A DNA stretch of 64,000 nt from Tolypeutes matacus (GCA_026826555.1 JAKSZT010054335.1:1014117-1078116), one strand, 5' to 3'. Shown: positions 1 to 12,994, counted from the first letter of the stretch. The notes: generated by a model from the sequence alone, not told the origin. Numbers and translations are program-made.

Positions 1-3000
1 CATTGAAAGTGAATGGATTAAATTCCCCAGTCAAAAGATACAGGCTGACAGAATGGATTAAAAAACATGAGCCATCCATATGTGCTTACAAGAAACTCAC
101 CTCACACCCAAGGATACAAGCCGGCTGAGAGTAAAAGGTTGGAAAAAGATAATCCACATGAATAGTAAACAGAAAAGAGCAGGGGTAGCTATACTAATAT
201 CAGACAAAACAGACTTCAAATGCGAAAAAGTGATGAGATGCGGAAGGCCATTATATATTAATAAAAGGGAGGATCCTCCAGAAAGATATAACAGTCATAA
301 ATATCTACACACCTAACCAGGGTGCCCCAAAATATATGAGACAAACTCTGGCAAACTGAAGGGAGAAAGAGACATTTCTACAATAATCATTGGAGACTTC
401 AACACCCATCTCACATCATTAGATAGAACAACTAGACAGAAGATCAACAAGGAAACAGAGAACTTGAACAATATGATAAACAAGTTAGACCTAACAGACA
501 TATACAGGACACTGCATTCAAACTGAGCGGGTTATACATTCTTCTCAAGTGCCCATGGATCTTTCTCCAGGATAGATCACGTTAGGTCACAATACAGCTC
601 TCAATAAACATAAAAAGATTGAAATTATACAAAGCACCTTCTCAGATCATAATGGAATGAAACTAGAAATCAGTAACAGACAGGAAAAAAGTAAATTTGC
701 AAATGTGTGGAGACTGAACAACACACTCCTAAATATTCGGTGGGTCAAAGAAGAAATTGCAAGTGAAATCAGTAACTATATCGAGACAAATGAAAATGAG
801 AACACAATGTATCAAAACTTATGGGACACAGCGAAGGCAGTCTTGAGAGGGAAATTCATAGCCCTAAATGCCTATATTAAAAAACAAGAAAGAGCTAAAC
901 TCAAAGATTTAACTGAACAACTTGAGAAACTAGAAAAAGAACAGCAAACCAATCCCAAAGCAAGCAGAAGGAAAGAAATAATAAAGATTAGAGCAGAAAT
1001 AAATGAAAATGAGAACAGAAAAACAATAGAGAAAATCAACAAAACCAAAAGCTGGTTCTTTGAGAAGATCAAAAAATAGACAAACCCCTCGCTAGACTAA
1101 CAAAGAAAAAAAGAGAGAAGATGCAAATAAATACAATCAGAAATGAAAAGGGGGAAATTACAAATGACCTCACAGAAATAAAATGAATCATAAGAGGATA
1201 TTATGAGAAACTATATGCCCACAAACTAGACAACCTGGATGAAATGGACAAATTTCTAGAAACTCATAACCAACCTACACTGACACTACAAGAAATACAA
1301 GAACTTAACAAACCAATCACAATTAAGGAGATTGAATTCGTCATCAAAAATCTCCCAGCAAAGAAAAGTCCAGGATCAGATGCCTTCACAGGTGAATTCT
1401 ACCAAGCATTTCTAAAAGAATTAACACCAATCCTGTTTAAACTCTTCCAAAAAACTGAAGAGGAGGGAAAAATACCCAACACATTTTATGAAGCCAACAT
1501 CATCCCCAAAGCCAGATAAAGATTCCACAAGAAAAGAAAATTACAGACCAATCTCTCTAATGAACATAGATGCAAAAATTCTCAACAAAATACTTGCAAA
1601 TTGAATCCAACGGCATATCAAAAGACTTATCCATCACGACCAAGTGGGATTTATTCCTGGTATGCAAGGCTGGTTCAACCTAAGAAAATCATTCAATGTA
1701 ATACACCACATCAACAAATTGAAGGAAAAAAACCACATGATCATCTCAATAGATGCAGAAAAGGCATTCGACAAAATCCAACATCTTTTTTTTGATAAAA
1801 ATATTTCAAAAGATAGGAATAAAAGGAAAATGCCTCAATATGATAAAAGGCATATATGAAAAACCCATAGCCAACATCATACTCAATTGGGAAAGGTTGA
1901 AAGCTTTCCCTCTAAGATCAGGAACAAGACAAGGATTCCCACTGCCACCATTGTTATTCAACATTGTACAAGAAGTTCTAGCTAGGGTAATTAGACAAAA
2001 CAAAAAAATTAAAGGTGTTCAAATAGGAAAAGAGGAAGTAAAACTCTCACTGTCTGCGGATGACATGATCCTGTATTTAGAAAATCCTGAAGTATCCACA
2101 ACAAAGCTACTTGAACTAATAAATGAGTTCAGCAAAGTGGCAGGATACAAGATCAACACGCAAAAATCAGTAACGTTTTTGTACACTAGTACTGAGCAAT
2201 CTGAGGAGGAAATCAGGAGGAAAAGTCCATTTTCAATAGCAACAAAAAGACTCAAATATCTAGGAGTTAATTTAACCAAAAAAGTACAGGACCTATATGC
2301 AGAAAACTACAAAACAATGCTAAATGAAATTTAAAAAGATCTAAACAAATGGAAAGACATTCCGTGTTCATGGATTGGAAGAATAAATATCGTGAAAATG
2401 TCTATCTTGCTCAAACTGATTTATAGATTCAATGCAATACCAATTAAAAGCCCAACAGCTTACTTTACAGAATTGGAGAAGGCAATTACCAAATTCATCT
2501 GGAAGGGTAAGTGCACCCGAAGAGCCAAAAGCATTCTAAAAAAGAAGAGCAATTCGGGAGGAATTTCACTGCCTGAACTTGAAACATATTACAAAGCTAC
2601 AGTGGTCAAAACAGCATGGTACTGGCATAAAGATAGACACATCGATCAGTGGAATAGAATTGAGAATCCAGAAGTATACCCTCACCTATACAGTCAACTG
2701 GTTTTTGACAAACCTACCAAACCCACGCTGATGGGAAAAAAAAGTCTCTTCAACAAATGGTGTTGGGAAAACTGGATATTTATAACCAAAAGAATGAAAG
2801 AGGACCCCTATCTCACCCCCTATACAAGAATCAACTCAAAATGGATCAAAGATCTAAATATAAAAGGCAGGACCATAAAACTACTAGAAGAAAATGTAGG
2901 GAAAGAGCTTCAAGACCTTGTAGTAGGTGGTGGTTTCTTGTACCTCACACCCAAAGCACTTACAACAAAAGAAAAAGTAGATAAATGGGACCTCCTCAAA

Positions 3001-3924
3001 ATTAAACACTTTTTTACCTCACAGGACTTTGTCAGAAGGGTGAAAAGGCAGCCAACTCAATGGGAAAAAATATTTGGAAATCACATATCTGATAAGGGTT
3101 TAATATCCAGGATATATAAAGAGATGTTACAACTCAACAATAAAAAGACAAACGACCCAATTAAAAAATGGGCCAAAGACTTGAATAGACATTTCTCCAA
3201 AGAAGAAATACAAATGAAAAAAAACCACATGAAGAAATGCTCAACATCACTCATGATTAGGGAAATGCAAATCAAAACTACAATGAGATATCATTTCACA
3301 CCTATCAGAATGGCCACTATTAAAAAGACAGAGAACTACAAGTGTTGGAGAGGATGTGGAGAGATAGGAACACTTACTCACTGTTGGTGGGAATGAAGAA
3401 TGGTACAACCACTATGGAGGACTGTTTGGCAGTTCCTAAAGAAGTTGAATATAGACTTGCCACGTGACCCTGCAATACCACTACTGGGTATATACCCAGA
3501 AGAACTGAGAGCAGTGACACGAACAGACATCTGCACACCGATGTTCATAGCTACATTATTCACCATTGCCAAAAGTTCGAATGGATAAACAAACTGTGGT
3601 CTATTCACACGATGGAATATTATGCAGCTGTAAGAAGAAATGAAGTCGTAAAGCATATGACAACATGGATGAACCTGGAGGACATTATGTTAGTGAAGCA
3701 GGCCAGACACAAAAGGACAAATACTGCATGAATACATTACTATGAACCGAATATATTGTGTAATATATTGTTTGATTAAAAAAAAAATTTTATATGTATC
3801 CATTACATTTAATTGAGAAATGTATATATTTATTCATCTTTGTTTACTTTTTAGTTTTTAATTGTTTATATTTTCAATTATTAAATGTACAAAATAAAGT
3901 TTAAAAAAATGTTAAAAAAAAAAA
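1..3924 (+). mobile_element. Young L1, ORF2 and 3' end (L1 copy 1; cut by the left edge)
   Basis: The translated pieces at 80-316, 657-1079, 1244-1519, 1753-2334 and 2392-3396 are consecutive parts of L1 ORF2: endonuclease (QETHLT), reverse transcriptase and the C-terminal Cys-rich end ([10 protein letters not shown]...HCWW). Several frameshifts and stops separate them (for example the TAG after 1079 and the TAA after 1516), so it is dead. At the reverse-transcriptase active site the usual F-A-D-D reads S-A-D-D (2053-2064); both aspartates remain. A 3' UTR with aataaa near 3893 and a poly(A) tail to 3924 follow. ORF1 would lie left of the window. Confidence 0.95.
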
Positions 3925-4020
3925 GATTATTCATGTTTTCTGAAAGTACCTTTGAAAACAAAAAGAATCTTGTTCATCTTTCATGAATGCAATAATCTCT
4001 CTTGAGACACTATATAGTTT

Positions 4021-4446
4021 ATTTTTTTTTTTAGATTTATTTAATCCATTTTAACCAACACCCCCTTCCCCATTTGCTGTTTTGTGTCCATTCGCTGAGC
4101 AATTCTCTGTGTCTGTTTCCTGCCATCTCTTCTCATCCTCCAGTCTTCACCAGGATTCGATCCTGGAGACTTCCGATGCAGGAGACAGTTATTCTGCCGC
4201 CTGCGCCACCACGGCTCCTGGCTTCTGGAGCTTTCGGAGCATCTCGTCTTGTCTCTCCCCTGTTAAGTCATCATCCTGCTGCATGGCTCCCAGGGCCCGA
4301 CGGCTCAGCAGCACACAGAGCCTGGCAGCCCATGCTCCTTCTATATATATATATTTTTTTTATTTTATTGGGAGGTCCCGGGGATCGAACCCAGGTCCCT
4401 CCATATGGCAGACGGACGCCCAAGCATTTGAGCCACATCCGCCCCC
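4021..4446 (-). mobile_element. Dimeric tRNA-derived SINE (DAS-type)
   Basis: Flanked by an 11-bp direct repeat (ctatatagttt at 4010-4020 and 4447-4457). Read on the minus strand it has a head with A box (tggctcaaa...) and B box (ggttcgatccc), an AT linker of repeated ta, then a second tRNA-like unit (gtggcgcaggcgg ... ggatcgaatcctgg) and a tail rich in aaat. It is about 426 bp, twice the monomer. Confidence 0.9.
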
Positions 4447-5864
4447 CTATATAGTTTTTTAAAAGAACATTTTCTCTTCTTCCTTTCACTGTTCTTCCTT
4501 TCACTAACCTCCATTTGTTGTGGTTTCGGTCTTTTGTGTTAGTCAGAACATAAAATAAGTTAAGACACTTGGTTATCTGTTTATACTTCAGAGTGAAGTA
4601 CTTTTAAAAGCAGTTTGAAAGCTTTGAATGTGTGTGTGATAGGCTTGTTGACTTGTGGACTTCATGTCAGGGTATTCAGGAAAGGATCTGACATTTTATT
4701 GAGACCCCAAAAGAAAATAATCTCTTTTGGACTTTTTCTCTGGGCCTAATTTTATCAGAGAAGGACCCACCAATCTCTTGCATGGGAATACCTGGATGCA
4801 GATATTTTGGAAACCGGGTGACGGAGCAAGATGGTCCTACGATTCACTATTTAGAACTTTGTCTTAAAATGCTTATTTTTGGTTTTGCTCCATACTCTAC
4901 TCCTTTGTCTATGCTTGGTGTGCCTCAATTGAGCCTCTGGCTAATATCTGAGACTAAAACTCTAGTCTTCTGAGAGAGGGGTACAGGTGATGATGGAAGC
5001 ATCAAATTGCTTTTCACAGAGACTCTGAACTTATCTTCCTGTTTTCAGTATTTGGTGTCTCCCTTTCCAGAGCTACTCTAGGGCTCTGCAACACAAATCT
5101 TCTTGTTCTTAGTTTCTCCCCTAACAGGCATTTAGCTTTCCATTCCTTTGGTCTGCTAAGTCTATCACTTATTCTTTCTGGTTTCAACATTCCAAACTGA
5201 TCTTAATTTGCTGATATCTCTTCCCCATTTTACTATCGTTTTCAATGGGGTTACAGGAAGAAATGGAGGTAAAAGTGTGTGCTCTATGTGCCATGTTTAA
5301 CTATTATGCATTTATTTTTCATCTAAAAAATAAACAGAAGACAAAAGCAAGCTGTATGTGCATCAACAGGGTGACCTGGTTTCCTAAAAAAGCTCAGCTA
5401 ACAAGAAGCTAGGCCTACCCTGGGATATGAGCCAGAATACATTTGTGCGCTGTTCAGTTCAGGGAATGACGACAAATTTGATCAGACCCAGATAGGAGAG
5501 GGTCTAGAGCCTACAACTTACACGCATAAAGGCTAGTTTGTTTGCAAAAGATAATTTAGGGGGGACAAGGTAGTTGCTCTCAAATCTTTGAAGAGCTATC
5601 ACATGGATGAGGGCAGAACTGGAAGTTACAGGGAAGCCAATTTTAGTTTATCACGAAAAATGAAAGCTTGCCACACTACCTAAGAAAGTTTGAAGGGGGA
5701 GGGTCCTGAATTGGTTCTAAAATTATCAAGTGACTACTTAAGGGGCCTCCAATTCTACAATCCTACGATATTACACTTTTATGAAAAGCTTTTTAAAATC
5801 CAAATAATCTTATTTATGTTCTCAGTTAAAGATATCATTTTTAAAAGATGAGATGATCATTTAT

Positions 5865-6000
5865 TCAGCCCCTCTTATATGCCGTGGACTGTGCTAAGTA
5901 ACACTTTCTCATTTTAATCCTCAGAGCAAGAGGTAGCTGCCATTAATCCCATTTTATTGATGAGGAAACCAAGATTTAGAAGTTAAGTAGCTAGTCCAAA
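5865..6000. repeat. MIR-like fragment
   Basis: The segment contains the diagnostic core 'cattttattgatgaggaaacc' type sequence followed by 'aagttaagtagctagtcc', typical of degraded MIR. Divergence prevents subfamily assignment. Confidence 0.6.
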
Positions 6001-6109
6001 ATCAAGTTGGATTAGATGAAGGAGAAGGAATTATGCTTGTATTGTTTACCAGTGGAGTTTGAGAGGAATTTACCTCTTCCTGGCTTGAGTTCTCAGCCAA
6101 TTGAGAAAT

Positions 6110-6390
6110 TTTAAAAATCTACACCAGTGGAAAAATCGCATGGAACTAAATGCACACATACAAACATATAAATAAACACATACAAAAGTGAGTGCAAGTA
6201 AGATTGGGGAAATCTGAATAAGACTGGGGGATTATACCAATATCCTGTTGGTGGTATTGTACTATAATTTTGCAAAATGTCACATTGTGGGAAAATGGGC
6301 CAAGAACACATGGGATCTCTCTGTATTATTTCTTACAATTCATGTGAATCTACAATTATACCAAAATAAAAAGTTTCATTTAAAAAAAAG
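6110..6390 (+). repeat. Old L1 3' end (L1M-type)
   Basis: The run 'tctctctgtattattt' and then 'catgtgaatctacaattat' ending 'aaaataaaaagttt' plus poly(A) is the characteristic end of older mammalian L1 subfamilies. Confidence 0.7.
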
Positions 6391-7451
6391 ACAAATAGGA
6401 AGTCAAAATATTTTTCTATTACTGTTAAATCTAATATTGTAAACTGTGGCTTATATAGGAGAGCAAGTGGGTTCCCTATTTTAATTCCAGAATTACATGG
6501 GCCCATGCGAAGGCTACTTTCTCCATCAATCTGCAGTTACACGCAGTTACCTCAAATCTCCCCTTTCCCTCACCCTTAAGGTGGCAAAGAAATGTGAACT
6601 GGAGCAACAGGGATTTAAACAAAGTCACTAGTAAGAAACATAAGTTAATTCACCAGAAAATTTAAGGCTATTTGGCACACATCCCTGCCATCAGTCACAC
6701 TTTCTACTCAGCTGCATTTAAAACAGCACTTTTATAATCATAAAGTATTACCAATGAAATGGAGTCAGACAGTCAATGTAAAGTAACAGGAAGAGCCAGG
6801 TACAAAGTCTAAGACAGGAGGGAGGAAAAGAAATGACTGTATGGTATACATGAACCACTGCCCTAAAAAGAGCTAAGCTCATGGAAAGAAGGGAAAGCTG
6901 CTGAGGCCTGTCCAGGCACACGGCACCCGCCCAGCACTTAGCCAGAGCATATATCAGCACCAGGGACTGCACACTGTGAGATGAGAGGGCCTGTAATTAA
7001 GGAACAGAGTCTGCAAAACAAATGAAGGGCCCTCACAGGACTTGTGAGGTACATAGATCACTCCCGAATTTGCTTCTAAGAAAAAGAATCCATTTAAATG
7101 GAAAAACCCAACACATTTCCCCTGAAACTGCAGCAAAGCCTGAGCACTCAGGACACTCGGCTTCTAGAGAGTGGACATACAGAGCCTCTTCCTAATCAGG
7201 GGCTCTACATAACACGACCTGAACACTGAGAATGAAGTACTTCTGCTCACCTACAGGGTTTCCGCTATACTGTTTTTATAATTAAGCCCCTGTAGTTTTA
7301 ATACCTGTTAACATCTTTGGTCAGAAAATTAAGAGGTGATGGGGTTACACGAAGTGGAGGGGGACTGGGTTCGAAAAGTCAATGGGTAATTTAAATGTTC
7401 ATGTACTGCAACTCCAATGTACTTGGTTTTTAAAATCATGAACATATTGCT

Positions 7452-7661
7452 CCTTTTTTTAATTAAAAAAAATTTTTTTAAATTATGTTTATTTATCAAT
7501 GCTCTCCCCCCAGATGGTTCCCTCATCTGTCTGCTCACTGTCTGTTGCTGTCTCTGCTCGTTGTGTCTGTTCGTTTTCTTTAGGAGGCACCAGAAACTGA
7601 ACCCGGGACCTGCCATGTGGGAGGCGGGCGCCCAACTGTTTGAGCCACATTTGCTCCCCAT
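7452..7661 (-). mobile_element. DAS-type SINE, antisense
   Basis: On the minus strand: head gtggctcaaacagttgggcg, B box ggttcagtttc and a tail of (taaa)-like sequence. Imperfect flanking repeats (atattgctccttt and atatagttccttt) support insertion. Confidence 0.85.
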
Positions 7662-8883
7662 ATAGTTCCTTTGATAAATGTTAAAAATCAAAGTGACCTA
7701 CTAGATTCAAGTACAGACATGGAAAGGAAAGGGATGTATGTGAGGTTGGAGAATGAGACAGGGCACTCAAGAATTCTGCATTTTACTTTAAAAGAGTCAG
7801 GAAACCAGGGAACAGTACAAAGCAAGGATTTCCATGTTGACTGGACCCCTCTGTGCAGGTAGAGCAGAAACTAGGAGGGCAGAAGTGCTGTGAGGAGGCC
7901 AGTCAGGGGACCAACTGCTGGGCCCAGAGGAGAGAAGTGAAGAGCTCGGCCACAATAGTGGTGGCAAAGGAAACAAAGAACAGACTCAAGAAAGGTGTAG
8001 AACTTGGAATCGTTAAGACCTGGTGACTGACTAGATAGATATGGGAGTGAGGGAAAGGAAGTGTTACAATGACTCCCAGGTTTCTGGCTGGTGCAACTTG
8101 GTATTTGGAGGTACTATTCCCTTAGGTCAGGAGTGATGGAGGAAAGAAGTGTCATCCTGTGCAGGCCAAGTTGATGCTGCTGCAACCCTGGGTCTTGTCT
8201 GGACAGATGGATTTGTACTAGTCTGGCCCACCACTGGGATGTGACTCGAGGGCACATTTGCAAACCTGACAAAGAAAGGTGCTCCACAATGGCAAATGGA
8301 TAAATGCCTAGCATTTTCTGAGAGGGGCCTCAGAACTGCAATTTTGATCTCATTAAATTAAGTGATATATAATACTAGCATAGTGTCAGATTCAACACAA
8401 GTTTTTGTTGCACCCAGCTAAAAGCACCAGCCATGAAAGATTAACAAATGAAAGATTAACAAATGAAAGCTCCACAATTCCAGTCTGATGAAAAAAGACC
8501 CCTGGTCCAGAGATTAGAACTCCAAGTGCTGCTCTATCATGCAGGTACAGCAAGTTGCCCAATTTTCCCATGCCTCAGGTTTCCAAGTTGGAATATAGGA
8601 TTATTATTTATGGGGGCACAGTAAGGAACATAGTTAAAAATTTTGAGATTCTCAAGGGAAGCACTATAAATACTGATAAGCATCATCACAAACAAGCTCT
8701 CCATTTGATGATACCAAAAAGTACAGTACAGCTTTAAAGGGAACATACTTGCCAGTATCTTCACCCTGTGCCCATCCCAGGGGAGACAAAGAGCACTAGT
8801 CACATGGTCCATACCAGCAGCACCTAACTGTGCTGCCCCCAGGCCAGCTGTTCCCTTTTTGCATGGCCCAGGCAAATCTCTTC

Positions 8884-8945
8884 CCTCACTGTCTGAGCCT
8901 CAGTTTCATCTGTAAACTAAGGGGATTCAACTAGATCAGTTTTCC
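8884..8945 (+). repeat. MIR fragment
   Basis: Contains 'gagcctcagtttcatctgta' and 'ggggattcaactagatcagt', the conserved MIR core and tail. Confidence 0.6.
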
Positions 8946-9283
8946 CAACAGGGAGCAGTTGTACGACAGCAGCCTGCCAGGAATTCAGTAAAGCTTTTCT
9001 TTTTCATCATGATAATATCTACAGACATTTGAAGGTCCTCTACAATAACTGCAAAATTCCTTCAGTCTGCACCAGAGGTGCTCTGAGGTCCTTCCTGGTT
9101 AGTGCAGTCTAAGACTATAACTAAATAAAAGGGACCCCAAATCATGAGCACATTATCATTCATCCACCTTGGTTTGTTTTTTTATGTGTGTGGTTGTTTA
9201 TTTTAAACTTCTCATTTTATTTTATTTTGCTTGCTTCAGTCAGTTTGGATTGAGCGGCTGTCATCCACCTTAGTTTTGACTTG

Positions 9284-9287
<4 letters not shown>

Positions 9288-9321
<34 letters not shown>
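9288..9321 (+). repeat. (CA)17 microsatellite
   Basis: Seventeen perfect CA repeats, flanked by ttt and tacctg. Confidence 0.98.
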
Positions 9322-9324
<3 letters not shown>

Positions 9325-9842
9325 CTGCCCTGGTGGTATCTTTGGGTCAACAGGGACAGCGGGGCATGATACTACAAAGTCTGTTCCTGATCACCGGCAG
9401 GCGGGGCACAATGTTCAACCAGCTGCTTATTTATTCAAGCAGGAAAAACAGCAGAGCAAAATCTGTGTTGGGAGTAAGCTGAGAGAGGTGTCCAAAGAAA
9501 GCAAAGATACACCTAGAATAGAGTTCTCTTTGATGGAAAACATTTTGATACTACTGCTCCTTCTTTCAAAGAGTTCACAATTAACATAAACAAATCAGTA
9601 ATGGAATAGTTAAATGCCCAGCCTGTCAGACGGAATACCCCTGGTATCAGTGGGGCTAAGACTACCCTTTCACACAGTCACAGGGGATACTGAAAATGCA
9701 TGAAAAATAGTAACCCATAATTTTACTGAGGTACAAAATTGAATCATAAGGTCTCTGAAGCTGGTGTGTATAAGAAATAATCTATAAAATGGAGAAGATA
9801 CTTTAGGATAGAAAGTTGATAATTGTCAACTCTTTAAGAAAG

Positions 9843-10115
9843 ACAGCATAGCATGGTGGGTAAAAGCAGAAGAACAGGCTCTCTGGAGCCAATCTGCCTG
9901 GGTTCAAATCTACATTCTGCCATTTACTAGCTGTGTGACCCCGTACTAGTTACTTAACCTCTCTGTGTCCCAATTTACTCACCTATACAATAAGAAAAAC
10001 AGTACCTCCCTCATGGGATTACTGTGAGGATTAAATTAGCTAACATCTGTAGGGCATTTAAAGCAGTTTATGGCACACAGTAAGTGTTATCTAAGTGTTT
10101 GTTAAATAAATAAAA
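9843..10115 (+). repeat. MIR element, nearly full length
   Basis: Starts 'agcatggtgggtaaaagc', passes the tRNA-like 'gggttcaaatc', the core 'tgtgtgaccccgtactagtt acttaacctctctg' and ends in 'ggcacacagtaagtg'. Well-preserved MIR. Confidence 0.88.
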
Positions 10116-10308
10116 TGAATGCCCTCAAAATTTTCTAGAAGTTATTTTAAAATTTTTTAGAGATAGGGTTTGCAAACTATGGTCTGTGAGCCAAATCTGG
10201 CCTGACCCCTGCTTCTGTACAGCCTGTGGGCTAAGAATAGTTTTTACCTTTTAAAATATTGGGAAGAAAAATCAAAGGAAGACCAGTATGATGGTTTGAG
10301 ATTATTTA

Positions 10309-10781
10309 TTTATTTATTTATTTTTTTTAGTCCTTTTTTTTCCCCCCCCCCCCCTTCCCCATTTGCTGTTTTGTGTCCACTCGCTGGGCAATTCTCTGTG
10401 TCTGTTTCCTGCCATCTCTTCTCATCCTCTTCCTCCAAGTCTTCACCAGGATTTGATCCTGGAGACTTCCGATGTAGGAGACTGATATTCTGCCGCCTGC
10501 GCCACCTCTGCTCCTGGCTTCCGGAGCTTTCGGAGCATCTCGCTTGTCTCTCCCCTGCGTCTCTCTCCTGCTGCGTCAGCATCTTGCTGCATGGCTCCCG
10601 GGGCCTGGCGGCTCACCGGCACACAGAGCCTGCCAGCCCACCGGCATACAGAGCCTGGCAGCCCATGCGCCTTCTCTCTCTATATATATATTTTTTCATT
10701 TTACCAGGAGGTCCCGGGGATCGAACCCAGGTCCCTCCATATGGCAGATGGACGCCCAACCACTTGAGCCACATCTGCCCC
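10309..10781 (-). mobile_element. Dimeric tRNA-derived SINE (DAS-type)
   Basis: Perfect 12-bp target duplication tgagattattta (10297-10308, 10782-10793). On the minus strand it has head unit, AT linker, second tRNA-like unit and aaat-type tail, the same architecture as 4021-4446. A C/A homopolymer-rich tail is present. Confidence 0.92.
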
Positions 10782-10914
10782 TGAGATTATTTATGAATCC
10801 CAAAAAGAGAAAGATTATGTTTGTAAACTAATCTATTCTTCTGGGTGTGATACTCTTTGATTGTATTTCAGCTGAAATGTCTTTGATTAAATTATCTGTT
10901 AAGATTCAGGCTTT

Positions 10915-11004
10915 GGGAAGAGGATGTAGCTCAAGTGGTTGAGTGCCTGCTTCCCATGTATTAGGCCCTGGGTTCACCCCAGTACCTCCTAAAAAAATAA
11001 AATA
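10915..11004 (+). mobile_element. Short monomeric DAS-type SINE
   Basis: gggaagaggatgtagctcaa head, B box gggttcacccc, tail aaaaaaataaaataa. Target repeats aagattcaggcttt and aagattagggcttt flank it with two mismatches. Confidence 0.88.
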
Positions 11005-12341
11005 AAGATTAGGGCTTTGATTTGACCACGTCAGTAAGGCATGACTCAGGTTGAGTCCCCAACTCCTTGGTGGGCTGATATAAACGTACACTCACTCAAG
11101 AAGACACTGAGGGAGAGATGAGCCATTTGCCTGATAGTTTGCAGCTGAGAGAAAGGCAGCCCAGAGAGACAAGCCCTATGCCAGCCTACAGCTGAGACTG
11201 GGAAGAAACTGGGCCCACAGAGCCTGAAGAGGAAGAAGCAGCCCAGGAAGGAGAGGCCAGGCAGAGATCAGTGACCATCTTGCTTCAACAGGTGGCAAAT
11301 GACTTTGGTGAGAAAGAAACCTTGAGTTGGGCTCTTTAGGGCCTTGTAACTGTAAGCTTTTACCCCAAATAAATGACCTTTATAAAAGCCCACAGATTTC
11401 TGGTACTTTGCATCAGCACCCTTTTGGCGGATTAATACAACTAGTATTTCACGACACATGAAAATTATATGAAATTCCAGTTTCTGTACCCATATATAAA
11501 GTTTTATTGGAAGACAGCCACGCCCATACAAACAATTTTAAAAACCAAAAATATTACTATCTGGCCCTTTAAGAAAAAGTCTGCTGATCTCTGTTCCCGA
11601 GTCACAGGGAACAAATATTTAAGAGGGAAGTGGACACATTCTCTAGACAGGAAAAGATGCCAATCACTTATCAAAGACCCTCCAACCCACATCGCAACTG
11701 ATTTTCTGCTGGTATTCATGGACTCCCCCTGCTGACCCTGTATGAACTGTCCACACTTGGAGGAGTTCAACACTGAGATAAACTGCTGTCTTATACAAAA
11801 TTCTTGCTCCTTTTCAGATGCTGAGCCTGAAATAGAGGCATTCCCACTGGAGCCATAAATGGCCTGGATAGGTCTCCCACCACCAATGCTCTTTTTTGTT
11901 ACTTCCAGTTTTTTAATCATAGTTACCCAATGATTCTTCCTCTTCCATGGGGTTTAAATGCTAATTAGCCCCAGCAAATAATGCAGCCTTGTCCATGAGA
12001 AATGGAGGAGGTGGACTGCACAGAGTTGCCTTGACGCTCGTGCCTTCCTAGCTCATATATCAACCAGTCCATCATCTTATTCAGCAACCACCAAGCACAA
12101 AGCCAGCTCTGCCCCAGCCCTCCACTCCTGCCCTGCCCCTGCCAACCAAAATCTTACTCAGATGTTACACAAGTAAGGCTATTCCATGTTTAGGAGGTGA
12201 AGCCTCAGTCTAAAAGTGCTGTAATTGTTTCTGTTTTTTCCTACTACAGTGGTTTTCAAACTCCTTGAGGGTAATAAGTGTCTTATACATCCACTAAATA
12301 GTACAGTAAATATTTATTGAAATTAAAAATACCCACTCTGT

Positions 12342-12390
12342 GGGGGCGGACGTGGCTCAAATGGTTGGGTGTCCGTCTCCCATATGGAGG
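12342..12390 (+). mobile_element. Truncated SINE head
   Basis: Only the first 49 bases of the DAS-type head (A box region) are present; the B box and tail are missing. Confidence 0.7.
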
Positions 12391-12644
12391 CCATACTACA
12401 GATCATGAGGATATTAATAACATAATTTATTACTTTTTCACAACGCACAACATTGTGAAAAATGTTATGCAAATAAACAGAAAAGCATATAAAATAGGAA
12501 ATTCTTTGAAAAATATAACCTGATATGCAAATGGACTTTAAAAATAGTTTTGAGTAGTCTTCCCACAAAGAAAACCTAAGCTAAGACAATTCTGTAGGGA
12601 AATCTACCTGACTTGAATAGATAATCCAAATATATATATATATA

Positions 12645-12994
12645 TTTTTAAGATTTATTTATTTACTCCCCCCCTAAGCTGTTGTTTTTGCGCTTGCTAT
12701 CTGCTCTCTGTGTCCATTCACTGTGTGTTCTCTGTGTCTGCTTGTCTTCTCTTCTCATCTTCTCTATAGGAGGCACCGGGAACCAATCCTGGGACCTCTG
12801 ATGTGGGAGAGAGGCACCCAATTGCTTGAGCCACCTCAGCTCTCTGGTTTGTTGTGTCTCTTTTCTTTGTCTCTTTTGTTGCGCCAGCTCTCTGCATGGG
12901 CCAGCTCGCCTTCACCAGGAGGCCCCGGGAAATGAACCCGGGACCTCCCATATGGCAGACGGGAGTCCAGTCACTTGCGCCACATCCACTTCCC
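12645..12994 (-). mobile_element. Composite SINE of two tRNA-like units
   Basis: Minus-strand reading gives a first unit (gtggcgcaagtgac ... gggttcatttccc), a linker rich in gagacaa, a second unit (gtggctcaagcaattggg ... ggattggttcc) and an aaataaat tail. Target repeats 'ataatccaaat' and 'atcatccaaat' flank it. Confidence 0.85.

Larger units (their letters stand above)
10287..11439 (+). mobile_element. Solo LTR (lineage-specific, ERVL/MaLR-like) with two SINE insertions
   Basis: Without its inserted SINEs (10309-10781, 10915-11004) it is about 580 bp and matches, in opposite orientation, the copy at 62393-62899 at both ends. The flanking 5-bp repeats are accag (10282-10286) and actag (11440-11444), one mismatch. 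The terminal TG has decayed to TA while the 3' CA remains. Polyadenylation signal aataaa lies near 11368. Confidence 0.8.
10160..11590 (+). repeat. Ancient interspersed repeat split by a solo LTR
   Basis: Left part 10160-10286 ('gcaaactatggtctgtgagcc') and right part 11440-11590 ('ttttattggaagacagccac', 'ctatctggccctttaag') join into one old mammalian repeat once the LTR at 10287-11439 is removed. I recognise the consensus but do not assign a family name. Confidence 0.65.

Noticed and set aside
2392..3396. 334-codon open frame as a host gene
   Set aside because: It is the C-terminal half of L1 ORF2, part of a broken element.
4381..4446. tRNA-like A and B boxes that could be read as tRNA genes
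   Set aside because: The boxes belong to SINE heads with poly(A) tails and target duplications; no clover-leaf with a proper acceptor stem is evident.
4074..4462. Overlapping open frames with repeated '[14 protein letters not shown]' type peptides (also at 10296, 52239, 57878)
   Set aside because: These are translations of SINE sequence that recur wherever the same SINE occurs, not genes.
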